Origin: Methylobacterium sp. PvR107
GTDB taxonomy: Bacteria; Pseudomonadota; Alphaproteobacteria; Rhizobiales; Beijerinckiaceae
Direction of reading: 5' to 3'
Length of the DNA stretch: 64,000 bases
Assembly (NCBI RefSeq): GCF_017833295.1
Contig: NZ_JAFIBW010000001.1
Span: forward strand, 5,952,001 to 6,016,000
The translations under genes and the position numbers were made by a program. Shown here in pieces: positions 44,052 to 52,474 of the stretch (position 1 is its first letter; every line of letters begins with the position of its first letter). A model generated the notes under the pieces. The model was not told the origin of the DNA, ran no database searches, and saw only the letters and a list, made by a program, of their open reading frames with translations.

Positions 44052-47000
44052 TCACGCCGCCTTCTTCCCCCGCTCGGCGATCTTCACGAGGCTGCGCAGC
44101 ACCTCGGTGGCGGTCTTGAGCCGGGCCGGGACCGTGGTCAGCTCGCGCACGAACACCACGCTCATGTCGGGCCGCACCTTCGCGAACGAGGCCTGCTCGG
44201 CGACAAAGGCCACCAGCCCCTGCGGGTTGGCGTAGGACTTGTCGCGGAAATGGACCACCACGCCCTTCGGCCCGGCCTCGACCTTCTCGACGTTCGCCTT
44301 GAGGCAGAGGATCTTGATCGTGCCGATCTTGAGGAGCTGCTCCACCTCTGGCGGCAGCGGCCCGAACCGGTCGATCATCTCGGCCCCGAAGCTCTCCATC
44401 TCGGCATCGTCGTGGATCGTGGCGAGCCGCCGGTAGAGCGCCAGCCGCACCCCCAGATCCTCGACGTAATCCTCCGGGATCGTGACCGGCGCGCCCAGCG
44501 CGATGGTCGGCGACCACGCCTCCTCGGGCAGGTCCTCGATGCCGGCCTTGAGCGCGGTGACCGCATCCTCCAGCATCTGCTGGTAGAGCTCGTAGCCGAC
44601 CTCCTTGATGTGGCCCGACTGCGCGTCGCCCAGCAGGTTGCCGGCGCCGCGGATGTCGAGGTCGTGGGAGGCGAGCTGGAAGCCCGCGCCCAGGGTGTCG
44701 AGGGTCTGGAGCACCTTGAGGCGCTGCTCGGCCTGGGCGGTGAGCTGGCGGTTCGCCGGGGTCGTGAACAGCGCGTAGGCCCGGGCCTTGGAGCGCCCGA
44801 CCCGGCCGCGCAGCTGGTAGAGCTGGGCCAGCCCGAACATGTCGGCCCGGTGCACGATCAGCGTGTTGGCGGTGGGGATGTCGAGGCCCGATTCCACGAT
44901 CGTGGTCGAGAGCAGCACGTCGAACTTGCCCTCGTAGAAGGCCGTCATCACGTCCTCGAGCTGGCCAGCCGCCATCTGGCCGTGGGCCACCGCGACCTTG
45001 ATCTCGGGCATCTCGGCGTCGAGGAATTTCTTGACTTCGGCCAGATCCTCGATCCTGGGCACCACGTAGAAGGCCTGTCCGCCGCGGTAGCGCTCGCGCA
45101 GCAGGGCCTCCCGGATGGTCAGGGGATCGAAGGGCGTCACGAAGGTGCGCACCACCAGCCGGTCGACCGGCGGCGTCGCGATGATCGACAGTTCGCGCAC
45201 CCCCGTCATGGCGAGCTGGAGCGTGCGCGGGATCGGCGTCGCCGAGAGCGTCAGCACGTGGACGTCGGCCTGGAGCGCCTTCAGCCGCTCCTTGTGGGCC
45301 ACGCCGAAATGCTGCTCCTCGTCCACGATGATCAGGCCGAGATCCTTGAAGGCGATGTTCTTCGCCAAGAGGGCGTGGGTGCCGACCACGATGTCGACCG
45401 TGCCGGCGATGAGCCCCGCCCGGGTCTGCTTCATCTCCCCCGCGGAGGCGAAGCGGGAGAGCTGCGCGATCTGGATCGGCAGTCCCTTGAAGCGCTCGGC
45501 GAAGGTCCGGAAGTGCTGCCGGGCGAGCAGCGTGGTCGGCACGATTACCGCCACCTGCTTGCCCGAGATCGCCGCCGCGAAGGCGGCGCGGAGCGCCACC
45601 TCGGTCTTGCCGAAGCCGACATCGCCGCAGACCAGCCGGTCCATAGGCCGGCCGGCATTGAGGTCGTCCAGCACCGCGTCGATGGCGTTGGCCTGATCCT
45701 CGGTCTCCTCGAACGGGAAGCGGGCGGCGAACTCGCCGTAGAGCCCCTCCGGCGCCTTGAGGGCGGGGGCCTTCCGGACGAAACGCTGGGCCGCGACCTT
45801 GATCAGCTCGCCCGCCATCTCGAGGATGCGGCGCTTCATCTTGGCCTTGCGGGCCTGCCACGCGCCGCCGCCGAGCCGGTCGAGGGCGACTTCGGCATCC
45901 TCCGAGCCGTAGCGGGTCAGGAGCTCGATATTCTCCACCGGCAGCAGCAGCAGGCCGCCGGTATATTGCAGCTCCAGGCAATCGTGCGGGGCGCCCGCGG
46001 CGTGGATCGTCTTGAGCCCGACGAAACGGCCGATGCCGTGGTCGGCATGGACCACGATGTCGCCGGGCTGGAGCGCCTGCACCTCCAGGATCACGTCCTG
46101 CGGCCGCTTGGCCTTGCGCTTCTGGCGGACCAGCCGGTCGCCCAGGATGTCGCCCTCGGACACCACCGCGAGTTCGCCCGCGACGAAGCCCGATTCCAGA
46201 CCCCAGACCGCCACCGCCGCATCGGTGCCGCGCTTCAGTGCGTAGACGTCGGTGAGCCGGGTGATCGCCACGGGCTTCTTCAGGCCGTGATCGGTGAGCA
46301 CGCCGCAGAGCCGGTCGCGGGAGCCGTCGGACCACGCGCCTAGGATCACGTGATGACCGGATCCCTGGAGGTCGCGGATATGCGCCACCGCGGCGTCGAA
46401 CACGCTGGTGTTCTCCTCGGCCCGCTCCGGCGCGAAGCTCCGACCGGCCTTGGCGCCGCAATCGATCACGGCGCGCTCGGGCGAGTCCGGCTGCGCGAAG
46501 GGCGTCAGCCGCGCCACCGTGGCGGCGGCGATCCGCTCCTTCAGCTCGTTCGGCATCAGGTAGAGGGCGCGCGGCGGCAGCGGCTTATAGGGGGCGACGC
46601 CCGCCTGCGGCGTCTTCATCGCGCCCTCGCGGGCCTGATAGTAATCCTGGACGAGGGCGATCCGCTCGGCGGCGGCGTCCTCGACCTGCGGGTCGAACAC
46701 CAGCGGCACCCCGCCGAGATAGTCGAACAGGGTGTCGAGGCCGCCGTAAAAGAGCGGCATCCAGTGCTCGAGGCCGGCATAGCGCCGCCCCTCGCTCACG
46801 GTCTCGTAGAGCCGGTCGTCGCGGGTCGCCGCGCCGAAGCTCTGGATGTAGCCCTGGCGGAAGCGCCGGATCGTCTCGGTGGTGAGCTGCACCTCGCTCA
46901 TCGGCATCAGGTCCAGCGAGCGGAGCTGCCCGGTGGTGCGCTGGGTCTCCGGGTCGAAGGCGCGGATCGATTCCAGCGTGTCGCCGAAGAAGTCGAGGCG

Positions 47001-47648
47001 GATCGGCGCGGCTAAGCCCGGCGGCGACAGGTCGAGGATGCCGCCGCGGACCGCGTATTCGCCCGTGTCGCGCACCGTCCCGGTGCGGAGGAAGCCGTTG
47101 GCCTCGACCCAGGCCACCACGTCGTCCATCGCCACGACGTTGCCGATCGCCGCCGAGAACGCCTCCCGGGTGATGTGGGCGCGGGGCGGCACCCGCTGCA
47201 CCAGGGCGTTGACCGTGGTGCAGAGGATGCGCGGGCGATCCTCGGCCGAGCGGGTCCGAGCGAGGCGAGCGAGCGCGGTCATCCGGGCGGCCGCCGTGGC
47301 CGTGGTCGGCGAGACCCGGTCGTAGGGCTGGCAGTCCCAGGCCGGCAGGCTCATCACGTCCATCTCGGGCGCGACGAAGCCCAGAGCCGCCTGGAACGAG
47401 GCCGAGCGCCCGGAATCCCGCGCCACGTGGACCAGCACGGCCGGCGCGTCGACGGTCGGCGCCAGGGCGCGGGCGAGGTCGGCGAGTGCCAGCGCGTCGA
47501 ACCCCTCCGGGGCGTTCGCCAGGACCGGGCTGTCGCCGCGCTTCAGGGCGTCGATCGCCCGGGCGAGCGCGGAGGATTTCGGCAGCGCGAAGCGCGCGAC
47601 CTGAGGCTTGGCGGCGGGGGCGGGGGGCTTCGGCTGAGGCTTGGCCAT
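44052..47648 (-). CDS. mfd: Transcription-repair coupling factor Mfd
   Basis: 1,198 residues with all parts in order: UvrB-like N-terminal region (LPAWDCQPYDRVSPT), the RNA-polymerase-interacting domain near 500-560 (GDIVVHADHGIGRFVGL), the translocase with Walker A VCGDVGFGKTEVALRAAF, DEEQHFGVAHKE, SATPIPRTLQLAMTGVRE, and VESGLDIPTANTLIV, QLYQLRGRVGRS, and the C-terminal TRCF domain. Mfd removes stalled RNA polymerase and recruits UvrA for transcription-coupled repair. It starts about 300 bp downstream of the small gene following sdhE on the same strand, with a palindromic repeat between. Confidence 0.97.
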   Translation of the reverse strand: MAKPQPKPPAPAAKPQVARFALPKSSALARAIDALKRGDSPVLANAPEGFDALALADLARALAPTVDAPAVLVHVARDSGRSASFQAALGFVAPEMDVMSLPAWDCQPYDRVSPTTATAAARMTALARLARTRSAEDRPRILCTTVNALVQRVPPRAHITREAFSAAIGNVVAMDDVVAWVEANGFLRTGTVRDTGEYAVRGGILDLSPPGLAAPIRLDFFGDTLESIRAFDPETQRTTGQLRSLDLMPMSEVQLTTETIRRFRQGYIQSFGAATRDDRLYETVSEGRRYAGLEHWMPLFYGGLDTLFDYLGGVPLVFDPQVEDAAAERIALVQDYYQAREGAMKTPQAGVAPYKPLPPRALYLMPNELKERIAAATVARLTPFAQPDSPERAVIDCGAKAGRSFAPERAEENTSVFDAAVAHIRDLQGSGHHVILGAWSDGSRDRLCGVLTDHGLKKPVAITRLTDVYALKRGTDAAVAVWGLESGFVAGELAVVSEGDILGDRLVRQKRKAKRPQDVILEVQALQPGDIVVHADHGIGRFVGLKTIHAAGAPHDCLELQYTGGLLLLPVENIELLTRYGSEDAEVALDRLGGGAWQARKAKMKRRILEMAGELIKVAAQRFVRKAPALKAPEGLYGEFAARFPFEETEDQANAIDAVLDDLNAGRPMDRLVCGDVGFGKTEVALRAAFAAAISGKQVAVIVPTTLLARQHFRTFAERFKGLPIQIAQLSRFASAGEMKQTRAGLIAGTVDIVVGTHALLAKNIAFKDLGLIIVDEEQHFGVAHKERLKALQADVHVLTLSATPIPRTLQLAMTGVRELSIIATPPVDRLVVRTFVTPFDPLTIREALLRERYRGGQAFYVVPRIEDLAEVKKFLDAEMPEIKVAVAHGQMAAGQLEDVMTAFYEGKFDVLLSTTIVESGLDIPTANTLIVHRADMFGLAQLYQLRGRVGRSKARAYALFTTPANRQLTAQAEQRLKVLQTLDTLGAGFQLASHDLDIRGAGNLLGDAQSGHIKEVGYELYQQMLEDAVTALKAGIEDLPEEAWSPTIALGAPVTIPEDYVEDLGVRLALYRRLATIHDDAEMESFGAEMIDRFGPLPPEVEQLLKIGTIKILCLKANVEKVEAGPKGVVVHFRDKSYANPQGLVAFVAEQASFAKVRPDMSVVFVRELTTVPARLKTATEVLRSLVKIAERGKKAA

Positions 47649-47793
47649 CGGGTCTTTCGCGGGAAATTCCGCCGGGCGCGTCAGGGGTAGAGGTCGGGTG
47701 GCGTTAGCCGATCGGGCCGCCGCGATAAAGCGGTCCCGCGGTCACGGCGGAACGCACCCGATCTGGCGGTCCTGCTGCGGCAGGGGACGGTGG

Positions 47794-47887
47794 TCGTCTT
47801 TGCGAGCGCAGCGAAGCAATCCAGCAGCGTCACGTCTCCAGACGTCGCGCCAACCCCGGGGTCCCTTCGCTCCGCTCGCGATGACGG
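47794..47887. repeat. Intergenic imperfect palindrome, copy 3
   Basis: CGTCTTTGCGAGCGCAGCGA at the left and CCTTCGCTCCGCTCGCGATG (then ACGG) at the right are near reverse complements. It lies between mfd and the small hypothetical gene. Confidence 0.75.
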
Positions 47888-47946
47888 AGCGCGCTGCAAC
47901 AGCCGAAAGCTGCGATGGGAAGCGGTCGAAGCCCCGGCCGTGCCCC

Positions 47947-48177
47947 TCAGGCGTCGGGCCCGACGATCTCCGCCAGCGCCGCCTCGACCCGGCCGCGGAA
48001 GAAATCCGCGTTGGGCATGTGCTCGGTCATCGCGGCGGCCCGCACCGTCGCCTGCCGCAGGATCTCTCCGCGCAGCGCCGGATCGGAGCGCTCCATCATC
48101 TCCAGCATGATCCGCACCACCAGCTCGGTGGCGATCGACCGGGCCGGGTGATCGTAGTTGGGCTTGGGTTCGTCCAT
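47947..48177 (-). CDS. Small hypothetical protein downstream of sdhE
   Basis: 76 residues, ATG at 48177. Helical and polar: HPARSIATELVVRIMLEMME, then RGEILRQATVRAAAMTEHMP and FFRGRVEAALAEIVG. No membrane segment, no cysteine, no known motif. It begins 25 bp after the sdhE stop, so the two are co-transcribed. The regular heptad-like pattern of hydrophobics suggests a helical bundle. I do not recognise the family; a role linked to SdhE or respiratory assembly would be guesswork. Confidence 0.7.
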   Translation of the reverse strand: MDEPKPNYDHPARSIATELVVRIMLEMMERSDPALRGEILRQATVRAAAMTEHMPNADFFRGRVEAALAEIVGPDA

Positions 48178-48202
48178 CGCGGGCTCTCTCGACCGGTCGC
48201 AC

Positions 48203-48499
48203 TCAGGAATGGATCGGCGCGTCGTGCCGGTGGAACGCCCGCACCCGCCGCCAGACCGACGTGTCGTAGTTCGTGGGCGTCTCGACCTCGCCGGTCAGCC
48301 ACTTGAACAGGTCGCGGTCCGGCACCTCGATCAGCGCCTCGAACTGGTCGAGCTCCGCCTCCGACAGGTCGCCGATCTCGGCATCGGCGAAGCGGCCCAT
48401 GATCAGGTCCATCTCGCGGATGCCCCGGTGCCAGGCGCGGTAGAGCAGGCGGCGGCGGCGCGGATCGAGGTCGGCGCTCGTGCGGGTGGTGCCGGACAT
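48203..48499 (-). CDS. sdhE: FAD assembly factor SdhE
   Basis: 98 residues with the SdhE/YgfY fold and the essential R25-G-x-x-E29 motif in HRGIREMDLIMGRFAD, followed by LDQFEALIEVPDRDLFKWLTG. SdhE promotes covalent attachment of FAD to the succinate dehydrogenase flavoprotein SdhA. GAGGT precedes the ATG. The location beside mfd (with one small gene between) is the usual alphaproteobacterial neighbourhood, in which recG is often also adjacent; here recG is 17 kb away. Confidence 0.94.
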   Translation of the reverse strand: MSGTTRTSADLDPRRRRLLYRAWHRGIREMDLIMGRFADAEIGDLSEAELDQFEALIEVPDRDLFKWLTGEVETPTNYDTSVWRRVRAFHRHDAPIHS

Positions 48500-48718
48500 G
48501 GATCTCGGACCTCGGCTGAGGAAGGGCAGGAGCTCGGGACACGGGAGAGCTCCGGAGAGGGGCTAGATAGGCGTCCGGGACCGGCGGATCCAGAACGGTG
48601 CCGCCGCCGGGCGGGTTACAACCGGCGCGCGAGGGGCCAAAAACGAATTGCCTCCGGCGGGCGGTCCGTTATCTCGGGCTGCAACGCCCCGGACGGGGCG
48701 GCGAACGGGAGCAGGACG

Positions 48719-49696
48719 ATGCCGAAGGCGATCCGGGTCTACGAGTACGGCGGCCCCGAGGTGATGCGCTTCGAGGACGTGCCCCTGGCCGAGCCCGGCC
48801 CCGGGCAGATCCGCGTCAGGCAGGCCGCCATCGGCGTCAACTTCATCGACATCTACTTTCGCACCGGCGCCTACAAGTCCCCGCACCTGCCCTACACCCC
48901 CGGCAAGGAGGGCGCCGGCACCGTCACGGCGGTGGGTGAGGGCGTGACCCAGTTCAAGCCCGGCGACCGGGTCGCCTACGGCTCGGTTGCGGATGGCTGC
49001 TACGCCGAGGAGCCGGTGATCCCGGCCTCCGCGGCCGTGCCGATCCCCGACGGCGTCGACGAGACCACCGCCGCCGCCATGATGCTCAAGGGCCTGACCG
49101 TCGAGTACCTGCTGCACCGGACCTACGCGGTGAAGCCCGGCGACACGATCCTGTGGCAGGCGGCCGCCGGCGGCGTCGGCCTGATCGCCTGTCAATGGGC
49201 CAAGCACCTCGGCGCCACCGTGATCGGCACCGCCGGCAGCCCCGAGAAGGCGGAGCTCGCCAAGCGGAACGGCTGTGACCACGTCATCCTCTACCGCGAG
49301 GAGGATGTCGCCAAGCGCGTCCGCGAGATCACCGGCGGCAAGGGCGTGCCGGTTGTCTATGACGGCGTCGGGCAGGCGACCCTGATGGGCTCGCTCGACA
49401 GCCTCGCGCCGCTCGGCCTGCTGGCGAGCTTCGGCTCGGCCTCCGGGGCGATCACCGGCCTCGACCTCGGCCTGCTGGCTCCGCGCGGCTCGCTCTACGT
49501 GACGCGCCCGACGCTGGCGACCTTCTCGTCGAACCGCGCCACCCTGGAGGAGGCCGCCGCCCGCCTGTTCAAGGTGGTCGGCAGCGGCGCCGTGAAGATC
49601 GCCGTCAACGCCACCTACCCGCTGGCCGAGGCGCAGCAGGTGCATCGCGACCTCGCGGGCCGGGAGACCACCGGCTCGATCGTGATGCTGCCGTAA
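48719..49696 (+). CDS. NADPH:quinone oxidoreductase, zinc-independent MDR family
   Basis: 325 residues from the ATG at 48719 (GGAG upstream). The GroES-like N-terminal part (VNFIDIYFRTGAYKSPHLPY, TPGKEGAGTV) and the nucleotide-binding motif AAAGGVGLIACQWAKHLGA identify a medium-chain reductase of the quinone oxidoreductase (QOR) type; zinc-ligand cysteines are absent. It reduces quinones or similar enones with NADPH in the cytoplasm. Divergent from sdhE, and followed within 10 bp by the nicotinamidase gene, so the two are a small operon. Confidence 0.9.
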   Translation: MPKAIRVYEYGGPEVMRFEDVPLAEPGPGQIRVRQAAIGVNFIDIYFRTGAYKSPHLPYTPGKEGAGTVTAVGEGVTQFKPGDRVAYGSVADGCYAEEPVIPASAAVPIPDGVDETTAAAMMLKGLTVEYLLHRTYAVKPGDTILWQAAAGGVGLIACQWAKHLGATVIGTAGSPEKAELAKRNGCDHVILYREEDVAKRVREITGGKGVPVVYDGVGQATLMGSLDSLAPLGLLASFGSASGAITGLDLGLLAPRGSLYVTRPTLATFSSNRATLEEAAARLFKVVGSGAVKIAVNATYPLAEAQQVHRDLAGRETTGSIVMLP

Positions 49697-49705
49697 GGAC
49701 CGGCC

Positions 49706-50332
49706 GTGACGCCCGGCAGCGCCGACCTGCTCCTCGTCGTCGACGTGCAGGTCGACTTCCTGCCGGGCGGGGCGCTCCCCGTCCCGGAGGGCGACGCGGT
49801 GATCGGCCCGATCAACGCGCTCCAGCACCGCTTCCGGCACGTGGTGCTGATGCAGGACTGGCATCCGGCGGATCACGTCTCCTTCGCCGAGACCCATCCG
49901 GGGCGGGCCCCGTTCGAGACCGTGACGCTGCCCTACGGGCCGCAGGTGCTGTGGCCGCGCCACTGCGTCCAGGGTAGCCCGGGCGCCGCCTTCGCGCCGG
50001 GGCTGGCCACCGACCGGGCGAGCCTGGTGGTGCGCAAGGGGCTCGATCCCCGGGTCGACAGCTACTCGGCCTTTCTGGAGGCCGACCGCACCACCCGCAC
50101 CGGCCTCGCGGGGGCGCTCCGGGAGCGCGGCATCACCCGCGTCGCGGTGTGCGGCCTCGCCACCGATTTCTGCGTTGCCTGGAGCGCGCTCGACGCCCGC
50201 GACGCGGATTTCGACGTCCTCGTTGTGGCGGATGCGGTGCGCGGGATTGACGTCGACGGGTCGCTCGCGCGGGCCTGGGCGCGGATGGAGGCGGCGGGCG
50301 TCCGCCGGATCGCGGCGGCGGAGATCGGCTGA
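49706..50332 (+). CDS. pncA: Nicotinamidase (pyrazinamidase)
   Basis: 208 residues. The isochorismatase-like fold has the catalytic aspartate in LLLVVDVQVDFLPGGALPV, the metal site in MQDWHPADHVSF, the lysine in VVRKGLDPRVDSYSAF, and the nucleophilic cysteine in GLATDFCVAWSALDA, all in the PncA arrangement. It converts nicotinamide to nicotinate for NAD salvage. The GTG at 49706 is 10 bp after the quinone oxidoreductase stop and has AAGGA upstream. With a NADPH-dependent reductase as operon partner the link is pyridine-nucleotide metabolism. Confidence 0.93.
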   Translation: MTPGSADLLLVVDVQVDFLPGGALPVPEGDAVIGPINALQHRFRHVVLMQDWHPADHVSFAETHPGRAPFETVTLPYGPQVLWPRHCVQGSPGAAFAPGLATDRASLVVRKGLDPRVDSYSAFLEADRTTRTGLAGALRERGITRVAVCGLATDFCVAWSALDARDADFDVLVVADAVRGIDVDGSLARAWARMEAAGVRRIAAAEIG

Positions 50333-50431
50333 GGCCGTGCGGGGACCGGGAGGCGAACCGCCGCATGGAGCGCGGGAGACCGTCTCCGCCCCGGTGCGTT
50401 GGCCCGACATCAGCACCCGACAGGAGCCTGC

Positions 50432-50632
50432 ATGTCGTCCAAGCACCCGAAGACCGACACGCCCACGGACGCCGACCTCAAGGGCAATCCCGGGATCGGC
50501 ACCTCGAAGGGGATGACCGGCGCCGATCCCGCCGATCTGCAGGCGGATTCGACCTTCGAGGGCGACGTCGACAACGAGACGAAGATCGATGGCGGCATCG
50601 ACCCCGATCACCGGCCGCGCAAGAACGCGTGA
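50432..50632 (+). CDS. Small disordered hypothetical protein
   Basis: 66 residues from the ATG at 50432 with AGGAG at ideal spacing. The composition is almost wholly polar (Asp, Lys, Thr, Gly, Pro), for example TDADLKGNPGIGTSKGMTG and DSTFEGDVDNETKIDGG, with no hydrophobic core, so it is predicted to be intrinsically disordered, like some desiccation or stress proteins. No family is recognised. It ends in a hairpin terminator shared with the convergent gene. Confidence 0.65.
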   Translation: MSSKHPKTDTPTDADLKGNPGIGTSKGMTGADPADLQADSTFEGDVDNETKIDGGIDPDHRPRKNA

Positions 50633-50638
50633 CGGAAC

Positions 50639-50661
50639 GCCCGGGCCGGCACGGCCCGGGC
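50639..50661. terminator. Bidirectional hairpin terminator
   Basis: GCCCGGGCCG and CGGCCCGGGC are perfect ten-base arms around GCA, placed between the 3' ends of two convergent small genes (50632 and 50669). Confidence 0.7.
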
Positions 50662-50668
50662 CCTCGTT

Positions 50669-50899
50669 TCAGCGGCCGCGCGCCGGTGCCTTCGGCCGCT
50701 GCGGCGCGGGAACGGCAGCGGCAGGCCGGGCGCCCGGCCCGCCCGTCGGGATGTAGAGCTGCGCGGGACTGGCGGTGTAGCCCCGCAGCTGGCCGGCATC
50801 GGCGGCACCGAAGGCGGATGTGCCATCTGCACGGGCGGCGCCCGCCGCGAGGGCCGGTAGAAGCACAGCGGCCACGGCCAGGAGAGCGGACTTCAGCAT
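50669..50899 (-). CDS. Small secreted hypothetical protein
   Basis: 76 residues from the ATG at 50899, with GAGGA upstream. A signal peptide (LKSALLAVAAVLLPALAAG, cut near ARA-DG) is followed by ~50 residues with no cysteines and a Pro/Ala/Arg-rich tail (QLYIPTGGPGARPAAAVPAP). Probably periplasmic. The family is not recognised. It shares a bidirectional terminator with the preceding convergent gene. Confidence 0.65.
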   Translation of the reverse strand: MLKSALLAVAAVLLPALAAGAARADGTSAFGAADAGQLRGYTASPAQLYIPTGGPGARPAAAVPAPQRPKAPARGR

Positions 50900-51062
50900 C
50901 GGCAGGGTCCTCGTGTTCGCGCGGGCTCGGATAACCCCGATCCGTGCCGGATCGCTCCGCTCTGGGAGCGATCCGGCTGCCCGACATGCGGACCCGCGCA
51001 GCCGCCGTGCCGCGCATGACGGAGGCGGCTCCATCGTTTTCCGTTCGATCGCTTCCCCACCC

Positions 51063-51154
51063 CCGTCGTCGCGAGCGGAGCAAAGCCATCCAGGGCAGCG
51101 CCACGCTGCAAGATGTCCTGCTGCCCTGGGTCACTTCGCTGCCCACGCAACGAC
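51063..51154. repeat. Intergenic imperfect palindrome, copy 4
   Basis: CGTCGTCGCGAGCGGAGCAA, CCATCCAGGGCAGCG on the left; CTGCCCTGGGTCACTTCGCT on the right. Lies after dinB (convergent side). Confidence 0.7.
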
Positions 51155-51181
51155 CGAGCGGGGCTTGCCCCGGCGACGGCC

Positions 51182-52264
51182 TCAGAGCGCCAGTCCGAGC
51201 TGGAGCGGCACCTCCGGCGCCTCCGGCGCGAAGCCCGACAGCGACACCCCGATCAACCGGGCGCTGCGCCGAAGGGGGAACAGGCCGGCGAGCAGGTCGA
51301 GGCCGATGCGCTCCAGATTGGCCCGGTCGGCCACGGGAACGGCGAGCGACCTCGCCCGGGTGACCTGGGCGAAGTCGGAGAATTTCAGCTTCAGGGTCAC
51401 GGTCCGGGCGCGCAAGCCCTTGGCGTCCGCCCCGGCCCAGACCTTGTCGAACAGCGGCGCCAGCCGGGCGGCCAGGACCTCGAAGGCGGCCGTGTCCGCC
51501 GAGAAGGTGGTCTCCGCCCCGATCGACTTGCGTACCCGGTGGGCGCGCACCGGCCTGTCATCGATGCCGCGGGCGACCGCGTGGTAATACGCTGCCGACG
51601 AGCCGAAGATCTCGCGCAGCCGCTCCGGCGCCCAGGCGCGCAGGTCCGCCCCGGTCTCGATCCCGAGCCGCTTCATCTTCGCCTCGGTGACCGGCCCGAC
51701 CCCGTGGAACCGGCCGATCGGCAGGGCGGCCACGAAGTCCGGCCCCATGGCGGGGGGGATGACGAACAGGGCGTTCGGCTTCCTGTGGTCGGACGCCACC
51801 TTGGCGAGGAACTTGTTGTACGAGACCCCCGCCGAGGCGACGAGCCCGGTCCGTTCCAGGATCTCGGCCCGGATCGCCTTCGCCACGGCCGTCGCCGTCG
51901 GGAGACCCAGGAGATTTTCGGTGACGTCGAGATAGGCCTCGTCGAGGGCCACCGGCTCGATGAGCGCCGTGTGCCGGGCGAAGACCGCGCGGATCTCGTC
52001 GGAGACCGCCCGGTAGACCTCGAAGCGCGGCTTCACGAACAGCAGGTCCGGGCACAGCCGCCGCGCGGTGGCCGACGGCATGGCCGAGCGGACGCCGAAT
52101 TTTCGGGCCTCGTAGCTCGCCGCCGCCACCACACCGCGCTCCCGCGAGCCGCCCACCGCCAGCGGCAGGCCGCGCAAGGACGGGTCGTCGCGCTGCTCCA
52201 CGGAGGCGTAGAACGCGTCCATGTCGATGTGGATGATTTTTCGGAGCGCGACCTCCGGATCCAT
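51182..52264 (-). CDS. dinB: DNA polymerase IV
   Basis: 360 residues from the ATG at 52264 (GAGGCGG upstream; the open frame continues to 52354 but only adds a low-complexity lead). Y-family polymerase motifs: IIHIDMDAFYASVEQRDDP with the metal-binding aspartates, AAASYEARKFGVRSAMP, the catalytic ALDEAYLDVTEN, AGVSYNKFLAKVASDHRKP, the helix-hairpin-helix LPIGRFHGVGPVTEAKMKRLG, and the little-finger domain with TVTLKLKFSDF. DinB performs error-prone translesion synthesis after DNA damage. I see no clear LexA box upstream. Confidence 0.95.
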   Translation of the reverse strand: MDPEVALRKIIHIDMDAFYASVEQRDDPSLRGLPLAVGGSRERGVVAAASYEARKFGVRSAMPSATARRLCPDLLFVKPRFEVYRAVSDEIRAVFARHTALIEPVALDEAYLDVTENLLGLPTATAVAKAIRAEILERTGLVASAGVSYNKFLAKVASDHRKPNALFVIPPAMGPDFVAALPIGRFHGVGPVTEAKMKRLGIETGADLRAWAPERLREIFGSSAAYYHAVARGIDDRPVRAHRVRKSIGAETTFSADTAAFEVLAARLAPLFDKVWAGADAKGLRARTVTLKLKFSDFAQVTRARSLAVPVADRANLERIGLDLLAGLFPLRRSARLIGVSLSGFAPEAPEVPLQLGLAL

Positions 52265-52372
52265 CGCCGCCTCGGAGATCCGCCGTGGGTTCCTGCTCTG
52301 TTCTGAAAGAGCGCGACGGGATGGCGGGGTCAAGCCACGCCGGACAGGGCTCAACAGGAGTCCGGTCCGCGC

Positions 52373-52465
52373 CCGTCATCGCGAGCGCAGCGAAGCGACC
52401 CAGGGCAGCGCGACGTCGGTAAGCGTAGCGCCAGCTGGGTCGCTTCGCTGCGCTCGCAAAGACGG
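52373..52465. repeat. Intergenic imperfect palindrome, copy 5
   Basis: CGTCATCGCGAGCGCAGCGA / AGCGACCCAGGG on the left pairs with CTGGGTCGCTTCGCTGCGCT / CGCAAAGACGG on the right, the cleanest copy, between rimO and dinB. Confidence 0.8.
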
Positions 52466-52474
52466 TGTTCCGCC

